A DNA stretch of 59,556 nt from NCBI RefSeq assembly GCF_019511605.1, contig NZ_JAEUAV010000034.1, positions 1 to 59,556 of the forward strand, read 5' to 3'. A model generated the notes under the pieces. It saw nothing but the letters and a program-made list of their open reading frames with translations, was not told the origin of the DNA and did no database searches. The stretch's first letter is position 1; every line of letters starts with the position of its first letter. Both the position numbers and the translations under genes were made by a program. This DNA comes from Paraburkholderia phenoliruptrix. GTDB taxonomy: Bacteria; Pseudomonadota; Gammaproteobacteria; Burkholderiales; Burkholderiaceae. Positions 49,511-59,556 of this stretch are shown one piece after another.

Positions 49511-51058
49511 TCACTCCGAGCGCTGCGGATTGAGCTTGTCGGAGTTCGAGTACAGCTTGTTGAGCGCCGAGATATAGGCTTTCGCCGACGCCGCGACGAT
49601 ATCCGGATCGGTGCCCACACCATTGACGATGCGCCCGCTCTTCGAGAGCCGCACCGTCACTTCGCCCTGCGCCTGCGTGCCGGTCGTGATGGCGTTCACC
49701 GAGTACAGCAGCAGTTCCGAACCGCTGCCCACTTCCGTTTCTATCGCGTTGAGCGTGGCATCCACCGGGCCGTTGCCGCGCGCCTCGCCGGTAATTTCCT
49801 TGCCGTCCACTGCAAACACGATTTTCGCGTGCGGCTGCTCGCCGGTCTCCGAATGCTGCGACAGCGAAACGAATTTGTAGTGCTCCTTCTCCTGCGCCTC
49901 GGCGGATTCCTCGGTGACGATCGCGATAATGTCTTCGTCGAAAATTTCTGCCTTGCGATCGGCCAGTTCCTTAAAGCGTGCGAACGCGGTGTTGAGTTCC
50001 GCCTCGCTGTCGAGCGCAATGCCCAGTTCCTGCAGACGCTGCTTGAACGCATTGCGGCCGGACAGCTTGCCGAGCACGATCTTGTTCGCGCTCCAGCCCA
50101 CGTCTTCCGCGCGCATGATTTCGTAGGTGTCGCGCGCCTTGAGCACGCCGTCCTGATGAATGCCCGACGCATGCGCGAAAGCGTTGGCACCGACCACGGC
50201 CTTGTTCGGCTGCACGACGAAACCGGTGATTTGCGACACGAGCTTGGAAGCCGGGACAATTTGCGTCGTGTCGAGGCCCAGCTCCAGCCCGAAATAGTCC
50301 TTGCGGGTCTTCACGGCCATCACGATTTCCTCGAGCGACGTGTTGCCCGCCCGCTCCCCGAGACCGTTGATCGTGCACTCCACCTGACGCGCGCCGCCAA
50401 TCTGCACGCCGGCGAGCGAATTGGCGACCGCCATGCCGAGGTCGTTATGACAATGCACCGAAAACACCGCCTTGTGCGAGCTCGGAATGCGTTCGCGCAG
50501 CGTCTTGACGAGGTTGCCGTACAGCTCCGGCACGCCGTAGCCGACCGTGTCCGCGATGTTGATGGTGGTCGCGCCCTCCGCGATCACCGCTTCCAGCACG
50601 CGGCACAGGAAGTCCATGTCCGAGCGGCTGCCGTCTTCGGGCGAAAACTCCACGTCGTCCGTGAATTTGCGGGCGAAGCGCACGGCGAGCTTTGCCTGCT
50701 CGAACACCTGGTCCGGCGTCATGCGCAGCTTTTTTTCCATGTGCAACGGCGACGTCGCGATAAACGTGTGAATGCGGAAGTGCTCGGCGGGCTTGAGCGC
50801 GTCCGCCGCGCGTTGGATATCCTTGTCGTTCGCACGCGCGAGCGAGCAGATCGTGCTGTCCTTGATCAGACCCGCGATGGTGTGAATCGAGTCGAAGTCC
50901 CCATTTGAACTGGCCGCGAAACCTGCTTCGATCACGTCCACTTTCATCCGCTCGAGTTGCTTCGCAATACGGATTTTTTCTTCTTTCGTCATCGAGGCGC
51001 CAGGCGATTGCTCGCCGTCGCGCAGCGTGGTGTCGAATATGATGAGTTTGTCGGACAT
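49511..51058 (-). CDS. leuA: 2-isopropylmalate synthase
   Basis: A protein of 515 residues. The TIM barrel (about 1-270) has FDTTLRDGEQSPGASM and the metal-site HCHNDLGMAVANSLAG; the C-terminal (about 360-505) is the allosteric leucine-binding domain. It condenses acetyl-CoA with 2-oxoisovalerate, the first committed step of leucine synthesis. AGGAG precedes the ATG at 51058. Located with ilv, psd and pssA genes; the 522-base upstream gap implies its own promoter. Confidence 0.97.
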   Translation of the reverse strand: MSDKLIIFDTTLRDGEQSPGASMTKEEKIRIAKQLERMKVDVIEAGFAASSNGDFDSIHTIAGLIKDSTICSLARANDKDIQRAADALKPAEHFRIHTFIATSPLHMEKKLRMTPDQVFEQAKLAVRFARKFTDDVEFSPEDGSRSDMDFLCRVLEAVIAEGATTINIADTVGYGVPELYGNLVKTLRERIPSSHKAVFSVHCHNDLGMAVANSLAGVQIGGARQVECTINGLGERAGNTSLEEIVMAVKTRKDYFGLELGLDTTQIVPASKLVSQITGFVVQPNKAVVGANAFAHASGIHQDGVLKARDTYEIMRAEDVGWSANKIVLGKLSGRNAFKQRLQELGIALDSEAELNTAFARFKELADRKAEIFDEDIIAIVTEESAEAQEKEHYKFVSLSQHSETGEQPHAKIVFAVDGKEITGEARGNGPVDATLNAIETEVGSGSELLLYSVNAITTGTQAQGEVTVRLSKSGRIVNGVGTDPDIVAASAKAYISALNKLYSNSDKLNPQRSE

Positions 51059-51505
51059 GTCGGAGTCTCCTGCGAAGTCGTTCAATTGGGGGATGTAGAT
51101 ATGGGAATCAGCATGCGGTTGCGGCCGGCGCCGCAGCGGCGCGAGGGCCTGCGCGAGGCGGACAGCGGCATGACGGTGAAGTCGATTATTGCGGTGAATT
51201 GCCCACGGTCGTTGCCACGATGCTTGCAGCCGGTTCGCACGCGCGACGGCGTGCTCTAGTGCCGGCCTCGCTCACAGCCACGGCGCCGCCCCAAAAAGGG
51301 GACGTAGACGCAGTCATTCACCGACTATATCGGCAATCCATCCGCCGTGCAATTGGCGCCAGGCCTGCGTGACCGGCGTTTTTTGACCGTTGATCCGCAC
51401 CGTGTCCGCGCTCGATGAGCAGTGCGCGAGCGTTGGAAGGGCGCTCGCAGCAGCGTTCGGCGGGCGCTTGCAAAAAACCTCGCAAGCGGACTCGCCAAAA
51501 ACAAA
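51059..51505. other. leuA upstream region
   Basis: A gene-free stretch of about 450 bases that should contain the leuA promoter. A 29-codon minus-strand frame at 51082-51171 ends just before leuA but has no Shine-Dalgarno and only two leucines, so it is not called as an attenuator peptide. A CCCC/GGGG-type hairpin with a run of As and Ts lies at 51290-51302. No promoter stands out. Confidence 0.35.
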
Positions 51506-51525
51506 CGGCGCCCCGAAGGACGCCG
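51506..51525 (-). terminator. Terminator after pssA
   Basis: CGGCGTCC (51525-51518, minus) and GGGCGCCG (51513-51506) form an 8-base stem with a TTCG loop and are followed by TTTGTTTTT. It lies about 55 bases after the pssA stop and separates it from leuA. Confidence 0.85.
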
Positions 51526-51580
51526 CTATCTGATGCGCGCATCTCGCCGACGCGCGCGCTGAAAAGCTATCGCTCGAGCA

Positions 51581-52447
51581 TCAGTCGTGTGCGATCGAAC
51601 GCGCCGGATTGGCCCTGCCGCGCATCGCCTGGTAAGCCCAGAACACATAGCCGGACAAGCCGTACAGCACGAAGAGGCCGAACAGCATCAAGGGCGGATC
51701 GGACGACACCAGCACGAACGCCACCACCACGAGCAGAATCACGCCAAACGGCACGCGATGCCGCACGTCAAGCGCCTTGCCGCTATAGAACGGCGCGTTC
51801 GACACCATTGTCACGCCTGCATAAATGGTCAGCACGAAGGCGACCCAAGGCAGCCAGACGAGCTTCAGCGGCACGCGATTGTCCGTGGCAAGCCAGACGA
51901 AGCCCGCGATCAGCGCCGCCGCCGCCGGGCTCGGCATGCCCTGAAAGAACCGCTTGTCGACCACGCCGATGTTGGTATTGAAGCGCGCGAGCCGCAAGGC
52001 CGCGCCCGAGCAATAGACGAACGCCGCGAGCCAGCCCCAGCGCCCGAGGTCCTTCAGGATCCACTCGTACATGACGAGTGCGGGCGCGACGCCGAACGAC
52101 ACCATGTCCGACAGACTGTCGAACTGCTCGCCGAAGGCGCTTTGCGTGTGCGTCATGCGGGCGACCCGGCCGTCCATGCCGTCGAGCACCATCGCCACGA
52201 AGATCGCGATAGCGGCAATTTCGAAGCGCACGTTCATGGCCTGCACGACAGCGAAAAATCCGCAAAAGAGCGCTGCGGTAGTAAACGCGTTCGGCAGCAG
52301 GTAGATGCCGCGCTTTCTCAGGAACTGCTGACGCTGCGCACGCCGGCTGTCCACGGCCGGCGACTCCGTGACGATCGGCTTGTTGCGGCGGAACGGGCGC
52401 GGCAACGGTCCACTGGGGCGCGGGCGGCGCGGTTTGAATGCGGCCAT
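51581..52447 (-). CDS. pssA: CDP-diacylglycerol-serine O-phosphatidyltransferase
   Basis: An inner-membrane enzyme of 288 residues with about eight helices. The CDP-alcohol phosphotransferase motif is complete: D89-G90, D92-G93, A96-R97, G106, D110 and D114 (LDGMDGRVARM then EQFDSLSD). It makes phosphatidylserine, which the product of the upstream psd gene decarboxylates. An Arg/Pro-rich cytoplasmic N terminus of about 45 residues precedes TM1. AAGGAGGTT lies 7 bases before the ATG. Of the type II (membrane) class, unlike E. coli PssA. Confidence 0.97.
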   Translation of the reverse strand: MAAFKPRRPRPSGPLPRPFRRNKPIVTESPAVDSRRAQRQQFLRKRGIYLLPNAFTTAALFCGFFAVVQAMNVRFEIAAIAIFVAMVLDGMDGRVARMTHTQSAFGEQFDSLSDMVSFGVAPALVMYEWILKDLGRWGWLAAFVYCSGAALRLARFNTNIGVVDKRFFQGMPSPAAAALIAGFVWLATDNRVPLKLVWLPWVAFVLTIYAGVTMVSNAPFYSGKALDVRHRVPFGVILLVVVAFVLVSSDPPLMLFGLFVLYGLSGYVFWAYQAMRGRANPARSIAHD

Positions 52448-52471
52448 TCGGACAACCTCCTTAGTGCCGCT

Positions 52472-53110
52472 TTACAGTTCAGCGAGGATGGTCGACGACG
52501 CCGACACCTTCTCGCCGATCGACACACGCGGACGGCTGCCCACCGGCAGATATACGTCGACGCGCGAGCCGAAGCGGATAAAGCCGTACCGTTGACCGCG
52601 CGTGAGCGGCTCACCCGCACGGACGTAGCAAAGAATGCGCCGCGCGATCAAACCGGCGATCTGCACCGAGGTCACCGTCTGGCCGCCGGCCATTTCGATC
52701 ACCACCGCGTTACGCTCGTTTTCGAGCGAAGCCTTGTCCACCGCCGCGTTCAGATAGGCGCCCGGAAAGTATTCGACCTTGGAGATTGCGCCGTCCACCG
52801 GGGAGCGCTGCGAATGCACGTTGAATACGTTCATGAACACGCTGATCTTGAGCGCTTCACGATTCGCATACGGATCATGCGCGGTTTCCACTGCGACGAT
52901 GCGCCCGTCGGCGGGACACAGCACGGCGTTTGCCTGAGTGGGAATCGGGCGCGCCGGATCGCGGAAGAACTGCACGACGAAGATCAGGATCAGCCAGAAG
53001 ATCCAAGCAAAGCCGAACCCCGCGAAAGCGTGAACCAGCAAGGCAACGACGGCCGCGATGGCAATGAACGGCCAGCCTTCTCGCGCGATGATCGGATGTG
53101 GGTAATTCAT
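52472..53110 (-). CDS. psd: Phosphatidylserine decarboxylase proenzyme
   Basis: A short (212 residue) PSD of the Rhizobium/Burkholderia type. Two N-terminal helices (about 15-48) anchor it. The autocatalytic cleavage site is G181-S182 in FGSRVDVYLP, giving the pyruvoyl alpha-chain. It makes phosphatidylethanolamine. Start MNYPHPIIAREGWPFI at 53110. It precedes pssA by 24 bases and follows the ilvC terminator. Confidence 0.95.
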   Translation of the reverse strand: MNYPHPIIAREGWPFIAIAAVVALLVHAFAGFGFAWIFWLILIFVVQFFRDPARPIPTQANAVLCPADGRIVAVETAHDPYANREALKISVFMNVFNVHSQRSPVDGAISKVEYFPGAYLNAAVDKASLENERNAVVIEMAGGQTVTSVQIAGLIARRILCYVRAGEPLTRGQRYGFIRFGSRVDVYLPVGSRPRVSIGEKVSASSTILAEL

Positions 53111-53146
53111 GGATGGCTTCAGTATTTTTGTAAAACCGTAGGATAG

Positions 53147-53185
53147 CAAAAGCCGCCCAGGGTTCAGCACCCTTGGGCGGCTTTT
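53147..53185 (-). terminator. Terminator between ilvC and psd
   Basis: A long stem: AAAAGCCGCCCA at 53148-53159 pairs with TGGGCGGCTTTT at 53174-53185 and GGG/CCC continues inwards around TTCAGCA. On the minus strand it ends ilvC transcripts 60 bases after the stop. Confidence 0.85.
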
Positions 53186-53245
53186 TGCATGACCGGCGCA
53201 TGCGGCTATGGCACCGCGCCGGCTTTGTGCGATAAAACGGACTTC

Positions 53246-54262
53246 TTAGTTCTTCGACTGGTCGACCAGCTTGTTCTTCGCGATCCACGGCATCATGGCG
53301 CGCAGCTTCGAGCCGACCTGCTCGATCTGGTGCTCGGCCGTCAGACGGCGGCGCGATTGCAGCGTCGGAGCGCCTGCCTTGTTTTCGATGATGAAGCTCT
53401 TTGCGTACTCGCCCGTCTGAATGTCGGTCAGTACGGCCTTCATCGCCTTCTTCGTTTCAGCCGTCACGATGCGCGGACCCGTCACGTACTCGCCGTATTC
53501 CGCGTTGTTCGAGATCGAGTAGTTCATGTTCGCGATGCCGCCTTCGTAGATCAGGTCGACGATCAGCTTCAGTTCGTGCAGGCACTCGAAGTACGCCATT
53601 TCCGGCGCGTAGCCTGCTTCCACCAGCGTTTCGAAGCCGGCCTTGATCAGGTCGACCGTACCGCCGCACAGCACGGCCTGTTCGCCGAACAGGTCGGTTT
53701 CCGTTTCTTCGCGGAAGTTCGTTTCGATGATGCCGGCACGGCCGCCGCCGTTCGCCGCTGCGTACGACAGCGCGATGTCGCGCGCCGCGCCCGACTTGTC
53801 CTGCGCCACCGCGATCAGGTGGGGCACGCCGCCGCCTTGCGAGTAGGTGCCGCGAACCGTGTGGCCCGGCGCCTTCGGCGCGATCATGATGACGTCGAGA
53901 TCCGCACGCGGAATGACCTGGCCGTAGTGCACGTTAAAGCCGTGCGCGAAGGCGAGCGCCGCGCCCTGCTTGATGTTTGCGTGAACTTCTTTCGCGTACA
54001 CGTCGGCGATCTGCTCATCGGGCAGCAGCATCATGACGACGTCCGCGCCCTTCACGGCTTCCGCCACTTCCTTCACTTGCAGGCCGGCGTTCTCGGCCTT
54101 GCTCCACGATGCGCCGCCCTTGCGCAGACCGACCGTGATGTTCACGCCGCTTTCCTTCAGGTTCAGCGCGTGCGCATGGCCTTGCGAGCCATAGCCGATG
54201 ATGGTGACCTGCTTGCCCTTGATGAGGGAGAGATCGGCGTCCTTGTCGTAGAAAACTTTCAT
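53246..54262 (-). CDS. ilvC: Ketol-acid reductoisomerase (NADP+)
   Basis: A class I enzyme of 338 residues. The Rossmann motif GYGSQGHAHALNLKESG (about 24-40) is intact, and the metal-binding acidic residues lie in DLFGEQAVLCGG (about 190-201) and YFECLHELKLIVDL. It carries out alkyl migration and NADPH reduction in valine and isoleucine synthesis. AAGGAA precedes the ATG at 54262. Confidence 0.98.
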   Translation of the reverse strand: MKVFYDKDADLSLIKGKQVTIIGYGSQGHAHALNLKESGVNITVGLRKGGASWSKAENAGLQVKEVAEAVKGADVVMMLLPDEQIADVYAKEVHANIKQGAALAFAHGFNVHYGQVIPRADLDVIMIAPKAPGHTVRGTYSQGGGVPHLIAVAQDKSGAARDIALSYAAANGGGRAGIIETNFREETETDLFGEQAVLCGGTVDLIKAGFETLVEAGYAPEMAYFECLHELKLIVDLIYEGGIANMNYSISNNAEYGEYVTGPRIVTAETKKAMKAVLTDIQTGEYAKSFIIENKAGAPTLQSRRRLTAEHQIEQVGSKLRAMMPWIAKNKLVDQSKN

Positions 54263-54380
54263 GTCGGTTCCTTGGCTAGATTCGGATGATTCAGAGAGAT
54301 TCAATACTGCGAATGCGGTGCTGCAAGGCCGGGCGTGATGATAACGACGAGCGCCACCCGGCCCGGATCGAAACGCTGCG

Positions 54381-54872
54381 TTATACCTTCAGGATGCGCT
54401 CGCCGCGACCGATGCCGGAACTGCCCGTGCGGACGGTTTCGAGAATCGCGGTTGCGTCGAGTCCTTCGATGAAGGCGTCGAGCTTGTCGCTCGCGCCCGT
54501 CAGCTCGATCGTGTAGGTCTTTTCGGTGACGTCGATGATGCGGCCGCGGAAAATATCCGACATCCGCTTCATTTCCTCACGTTCCTTGCCGACCGCTCTC
54601 ACCTTGATCAACATCAGCTCGCGTTCGATGTGGGCGCCCTCGGTCAGGTCGACCACTTTCACCACCTCGATCAGGCGGTTCAGATGCTTCGTGATCTGTT
54701 CGATCACGTCGTCCGAGCCAATGGAGACGATGGTCATGCGCGACAGCGAACGGTCTTCGGTCGGAGCCACCGTCAAGGTTTCAATGTTGTAGCCGCGCGC
54801 GGAGAAGAGACCGACCACGCGTGACAGCGCGCCCGGTTCGTTTTCCAGCAGGACGGAAATAATGTGTCTCAT
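54381..54872 (-). CDS. ilvH: Acetolactate synthase, regulatory small subunit
   Basis: A protein of 163 residues with an N-terminal ACT domain (about 3-75: ISVLLENEPGALSRVVGLFSARGYN is the valine-binding segment, here in two halves) and the ALS_ss C-terminal domain. It binds valine and modulates the catalytic subunit encoded 112 bases upstream. Same strand as ilvC, 118 bases before it. Confidence 0.97.
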   Translation of the reverse strand: MRHIISVLLENEPGALSRVVGLFSARGYNIETLTVAPTEDRSLSRMTIVSIGSDDVIEQITKHLNRLIEVVKVVDLTEGAHIERELMLIKVRAVGKEREEMKRMSDIFRGRIIDVTEKTYTIELTGASDKLDAFIEGLDATAILETVRTGSSGIGRGERILKV

Positions 54873-54984
54873 GTTTCGCTTCTTCCAGATGTTTTGTCGA
54901 TGTCTGCGAACGGTTGCGCGCCGCTTCGTCCACCCGCGCCTTTCATGAAGGCGCGCACGGCGAAGCCGACGCTAGCGGCCGTCG

Positions 54985-56748
<1,764 letters not shown>

Positions 56749-56895
56749 TTATTCACCTTTCGAATTTTCGGCAAAAAATTGATCGGGTGCTCTCTGCCGG
56801 GCTTGTGGCTCGGGTTCAAGCGGCGCGTCCAGTTGACAGGTGAGCTTCTTGGGCCACACCTCAATGAGACAAGTCACTTATGTTGCGAACCAGCG

Positions 56896-56924
56896 ACGAT
56901 AGCGGCAGACGACCGCGCGGTCAA
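56896..56924 (-). promoter_or_regulatory. Putative ilvBHC promoter
   Basis: TTGACC (56924-56919) lies 17 bases from TATCGT (56901-56896) on the minus strand. The leader to ilvB would be about 140 bases, containing one weak AGGTG/CACCT stem. The rest of the 352-base gap 56749-57100 holds the start of the divergent sigma-factor operon; nothing else is evident. Confidence 0.55.
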
Positions 56925-57100
56925 GCAAATATTGCCCCGACGCCCGCGCGCGCGGCCCTTTCTGACCGATGCGGCGCGTCCGGACGACAGGCGCCGCCCT
57001 ACCTTTCGCCCCTGCTGGCGCAAAAATTTGTTAGCATCCGCGAGTTTTACGACATTTTTCGACCGATTACGCGCACGCTCGCTGCGCCGACCCCCAACGG

Positions 57101-57664
57101 ATGGCATCAGACAAGGAACTCGCCGATTTTCTGGCGGGCGTCGAAAGGCGCGCATTCAAGCAGACGGTCTACGCCGTGCGGGACGACGACGCCTCGCTGG
57201 ATATCGTGCAGGACGCGATGATCAAGCTCGCCGAGAAATACGGCGACCGTCCCGCGGCCGAGCTTCCGCTTCTGTTTCAGCGTATTCTGCAGAATGCGAC
57301 GCACGACTATTTCCGTCGTGCGAAAGTACGCAATACCTGGGTGAGTCTGTTCTCGTCGCTCGGCAATTCGGACGACGAGGAATTCGATCCGCTCGAAACG
57401 TTCGAGGCGGAGCAAGGCTCGGTGGGCGCCGAGAGCAACGAGCGCAAACTCGAGCGCGAACAGGTCTTGCAGACTATCGACGACGAGATCCAAAAATTGC
57501 CGGCACGTCAACGGGAGGCGTTTCTCATGCGTTATTGGGAAGATATGGATGTCGCTGAGACTGCCGCCGCAATGGGCTGCTCCGAAGGCAGTGTGAAAAC
57601 GCACTGCTCGCGGGCCACCCACACGCTGGCGCAAGCGCTCAAGGCCAAAGGAATCACGCTATGA
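57101..57664 (+). CDS. ECF-type RNA polymerase sigma factor
   Basis: A protein of 187 residues. Region 2 (about 10-75) binds core and the -10; region 4 (about 122-178) has LPARQREAFLMRYWEDMDVAETAAAMGCSEGSVKTH, here best read as LPARQREAFLMRYWEDM followed by the helix-turn-helix. The 45-residue linker is acidic (DDEEFDPLETFEAEQ). No Shine-Dalgarno is obvious. The next gene overlaps its stop by ATGA, so a membrane partner is made at the same time; it is probably the anti-sigma factor. Confidence 0.9.
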   Translation: MASDKELADFLAGVERRAFKQTVYAVRDDDASLDIVQDAMIKLAEKYGDRPAAELPLLFQRILQNATHDYFRRAKVRNTWVSLFSSLGNSDDEEFDPLETFEAEQGSVGAESNERKLEREQVLQTIDDEIQKLPARQREAFLMRYWEDMDVAETAAAMGCSEGSVKTHCSRATHTLAQALKAKGITL

Positions 57665-58083
57665 GCTCCCTCGAAACAAAAGAACTCGAGTTCGCCCGCC
57701 AGGTGCGCCGCGCGCTCGACGAAAACGCGGCCGGTATTCCGTCCGCCGCCGTCGACCGGCTGGCCGCCGCGCGCCGCGCCGCGCTTGCCCGCAAGAAGCC
57801 CGAAACCGTCACTGAGCCGGTGTTCGTGCCGGCTCTCGCCGGCATGCCCTCCGGCGTGTCGAACGACGCACGGCCGCAGCGCCGCCGCTCGCCGCTGCGC
57901 CGCTTCGCGCTGGCGTGGCCGCTTGCCGCGCTGGTGGTGAGCCTCGTCGGCATCGCCTACTGGGAAGACCAGCAACGCACGGCCGAACTCGCCGATATCG
58001 ATGCCGCCATGTTAAGCGACGACCTGCCGCTCAATGCCTATCTCGACCACGGCTTCAACGCGTATCTTTCGCGCGCCCACTGA
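57661..58083 (+). CDS. DUF3619 single-pass membrane protein, putative anti-sigma factor
   Basis: A protein of 140 residues. An Arg/Ala-rich cytoplasmic N terminus (about 1-80) leads to one transmembrane helix (about 84-101: FALAWPLAALVVSLVGIAY) and a short, acidic periplasmic end. The topology and the ATGA overlap with the sigma gene suggest an anti-sigma factor, but the classical zinc-binding ZAS motif is not visible. The DUF3619 name is by memory of its C-terminal NAYLDHGFNAYLS. Confidence 0.75.
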   Translation: MSSLETKELEFARQVRRALDENAAGIPSAAVDRLAAARRAALARKKPETVTEPVFVPALAGMPSGVSNDARPQRRRSPLRRFALAWPLAALVVSLVGIAYWEDQQRTAELADIDAAMLSDDLPLNAYLDHGFNAYLSRAH

Positions 58084-58099
58084 GCGGGAGATCGTTCGG

Positions 58100-58858
58100 G
58101 TGAGCTACAAGCGCGGTCTGGCCGTTGTTTTCGGATGTGCGATAGCGGCGCTGGTGTCGTTTGCTGCCACGTATCCGCGCTTTTACCCGAGCCCCTCCCC
58201 CGCGGGCGCGCCTGCCGCCAACGGCGCGGCGCCCGCACGCTCGCCCGCGACCACGCTCGGCGTCGAGTTGCCGAGCCTGCCCGGCAGCCAAAGCCCGCTC
58301 GCGTGGTCACGCCTGAGCTCCGCCGAACATGTCGCGCTGGCTCCGTTCGAGGCCCAGTGGGATTCGTTTAGCGACGAACGCAAGCGCAAATGGCTGAAGA
58401 TCGCGTCGCGTTACTCGAAGTTATCGCCCGAAGCGCAAAAACGCCTGCACGACCGGATGACCGAATGGGTTCGCATGACGCCCGATCAGCGGCGCGTCGC
58501 GCGCGAGAATTACCAGGTCTCGAAACAGTTGCCGCGCGAAGCGCGTCAGAAGGCCTGGAAGGCGTATCAGGAGTTGCCGGAAGAGCTCAAGCAGCGGCTC
58601 GCCGCGAGCGAGCACAAGCGGCGCCCGAGCGTGGTCAGCGCGCCGCCGTCGGGGCGCAGCGAGATCAAGGGCCTCGACCGGCTGGTCAACGCTCGCGAAC
58701 GCGCTGCAAGCGGCGCGCCGGCGGCGAGCGCGGCGGCGGCCGCGTCGTTGCCGAGCCCCGCTTCGCTGCCGGGTATTCCGGCGGCCGGCAGCTTCGTGCC
58801 GGCCACGCCGGTGCCGGTTTCGCCGGCGGAAGCGCCGTCCATCTTCAACGGTTCCTAG
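58100..58858 (+). CDS. DUF3106 domain-containing protein
   Basis: A protein of 252 residues with an N-terminal signal/anchor (VVFGCAIAALVSFAATY). The middle (about 85-180) is helical with a repeated pattern: W-x3-S-x-E-R-K-R-K-W, LSPEAQKRLHDRM, MTPDQRRVARE, LPREARQKAWKAY, LPEELKQRL. This short L/M-(S/T/P)-P-E/D-x-R/K repeat recalls the periplasmic LTxxQ proteins (CpxP, Spy). GTG at 58100 is used, with GGGAG 9 bases upstream. The C-terminal part is Ala/Pro-rich. Probably periplasmic; function unknown. Confidence 0.75.
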   Translation: MSYKRGLAVVFGCAIAALVSFAATYPRFYPSPSPAGAPAANGAAPARSPATTLGVELPSLPGSQSPLAWSRLSSAEHVALAPFEAQWDSFSDERKRKWLKIASRYSKLSPEAQKRLHDRMTEWVRMTPDQRRVARENYQVSKQLPREARQKAWKAYQELPEELKQRLAASEHKRRPSVVSAPPSGRSEIKGLDRLVNARERAASGAPAASAAAAASLPSPASLPGIPAAGSFVPATPVPVSPAEAPSIFNGS

Positions 58859-58871
58859 AGCGCGCCTGCCT

Positions 58872-59462
58872 GTGGCCGAGCCGCGCGAACCCGCCAATCT
58901 CAACCCGGAATCCGACTCCGCGGCAAGCGTGAACTCGCCTGCGGCAGGAGCGGCATCGGCATCGGCGGCGTCGGCGGCATCGACGGGAAAGCCGCCCAGC
59001 GTGCGCCGCCGCCTTGCCGCGCTGCTCTACGAAGCGCTGCTACTGTTCGGCGTCGTGTTCGTGGCGGGTTATCTGTTCAGCACGCTCACGCAGCAGCGCA
59101 ACGGGCTCACGCACCACAACCTGCTCGCGGCGTGGATCGGTCTTGTCGTCGGGCTCTATTTCGTCTGGTTCTGGACCCACAGCGGCCAGACGCTGCCGAT
59201 GAAAACCTGGCGCCTGCGCGTGGTGTCCGCGGACGGCGCGCCGCTCTCCGCCTCGCGCGCGATCGCCCGTTACGTGCTGGCCTGGCTGTGGTTTCTGCCG
59301 CCGCTCGCGCTGCATCCTCTCCTCGGCTTGCGCTTGCCGCAGACACTCGCGCTCGCCGGCATCTGGTTCGTGCTGTGGGCCGCTACCGGCCGGCTGGGCG
59401 CGAGCCGGCAGTTCCTGCATGATCGCCTCGCCGGCACCCGCGTGATCGACGTCGCGCGCTAG
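58872..59462 (+). CDS. RDD family membrane protein
   Basis: A protein of 196 residues from a GTG start, with an Ala/Ser-rich disordered N terminus (about 1-40) and a C-terminal RDD domain: three or four hydrophobic segments (about 45-65, 80-102, 132-152, 155-175), and SGQTLPMKTWRLRVV (about 106-120), the hallmark of the family. RDD proteins are uncharacterised small-transport or stress proteins. It begins 13 bases after DUF3106, in the same operon. Confidence 0.8.
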   Translation: MAEPREPANLNPESDSAASVNSPAAGAASASAASAASTGKPPSVRRRLAALLYEALLLFGVVFVAGYLFSTLTQQRNGLTHHNLLAAWIGLVVGLYFVWFWTHSGQTLPMKTWRLRVVSADGAPLSASRAIARYVLAWLWFLPPLALHPLLGLRLPQTLALAGIWFVLWAATGRLGASRQFLHDRLAGTRVIDVAR

Positions 59463-59500
59463 GCGCAACGCGAGGGCTGCGCGCCTTGCGTGCAGCGCCG

Positions 59501-59549
59501 GCAAGCGGGGCGCGTCCGGAGGATCGGACGGCCGCCGCGCCCCGCTTGC
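59501..59549 (+). terminator. Large GC hairpin after the RDD gene (terminator-like)
   Basis: A perfect 14-base stem (59501-59514 with 59536-59549) encloses an inner GTCCG/CGGAC stem. No T tract is seen before the window ends, so termination is only probable; the element could also be a repetitive palindrome. Confidence 0.45.
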
Positions 59550-59556
59550 CCTGCCC

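Noticed and set aside
51082..51171. 29-codon minus-strand frame ending just before leuA, possible leader peptide
   Set aside because: No Shine-Dalgarno, only two Leu codons, and no paired terminator/antiterminator stems were seen.

Overview
The window is high-GC beta-proteobacterial chromosome, most likely a Burkholderia or Paraburkholderia primary chromosome. Three conserved housekeeping blocks support this: tpiA-secG-tRNA-Leu-nuoABCDEFGHIJKLMN-DUF2818-NUDIX, rpsO-pnp, and ilvB-ilvH-ilvC-psd-pssA-leuA. Families that are mostly burkholderial (DUF2863, DUF3619, DUF3106, DUF1178) agree. I see no integrase, transposase, CRISPR array or long repeat, so nearly all of it looks like native core genome.

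Layout. 1-370: the leader and promoter of an rRNA operon running leftwards out of the window. 0.4-10.6 kb: single genes (AI-2E exporter-like permease, DUF2863, orphan response regulator, CbiM-like permease, a secreted Lys-rich protein, M14 carboxypeptidase, YaaA, PIN protein, methionine aminotransferase, glutathione transferase). 10.7-20.6 kb: an acyl-CoA catabolic locus made of two convergent operons. The plus-strand arm carries a 3-hydroxyacyl-CoA dehydrogenase, a crotonase, a histidine phosphatase, an APH-type kinase, an ACAD10/11-type acyl-CoA dehydrogenase and a YfcG-like glutathione transferase. The minus-strand arm has two acyl-CoA dehydrogenases followed by two MaoC hot-dog proteins. 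21.4-22.3 kb: a two-gene module (HicA-like small protein plus an AlpA/HicB-like DNA-binding protein) behind a sigma-70 promoter with a palindromic operator. This is the best candidate for a little-described system.

22.5-38.6 kb: the complete 14-subunit respiratory complex I operon, ending in DUF2818 and a NUDIX ADP-ribose pyrophosphatase. 38.7-44.6 kb: tRNA-Leu(GAG), secG, tpiA, a quinone oxidoreductase, pnp and rpsO. 44.8-49.4 kb: a branched-chain amino-acid-type binding protein, a BamE-like lipoprotein, and a beta-carbonic anhydrase next to a SulP transporter (a plausible bicarbonate-uptake pair). 49.5-56.7 kb: branched-chain amino acid and phosphatidylethanolamine synthesis. 57.1-59.5 kb: an ECF sigma factor with an overlapping single-pass membrane protein, a DUF3106 protein and an RDD protein, which looks like an uncharacterised envelope-signalling operon.

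Start codons were chosen by Shine-Dalgarno spacing, family alignment from memory and operon overlaps. Functions rest on motif recognition alone; no database search was run.
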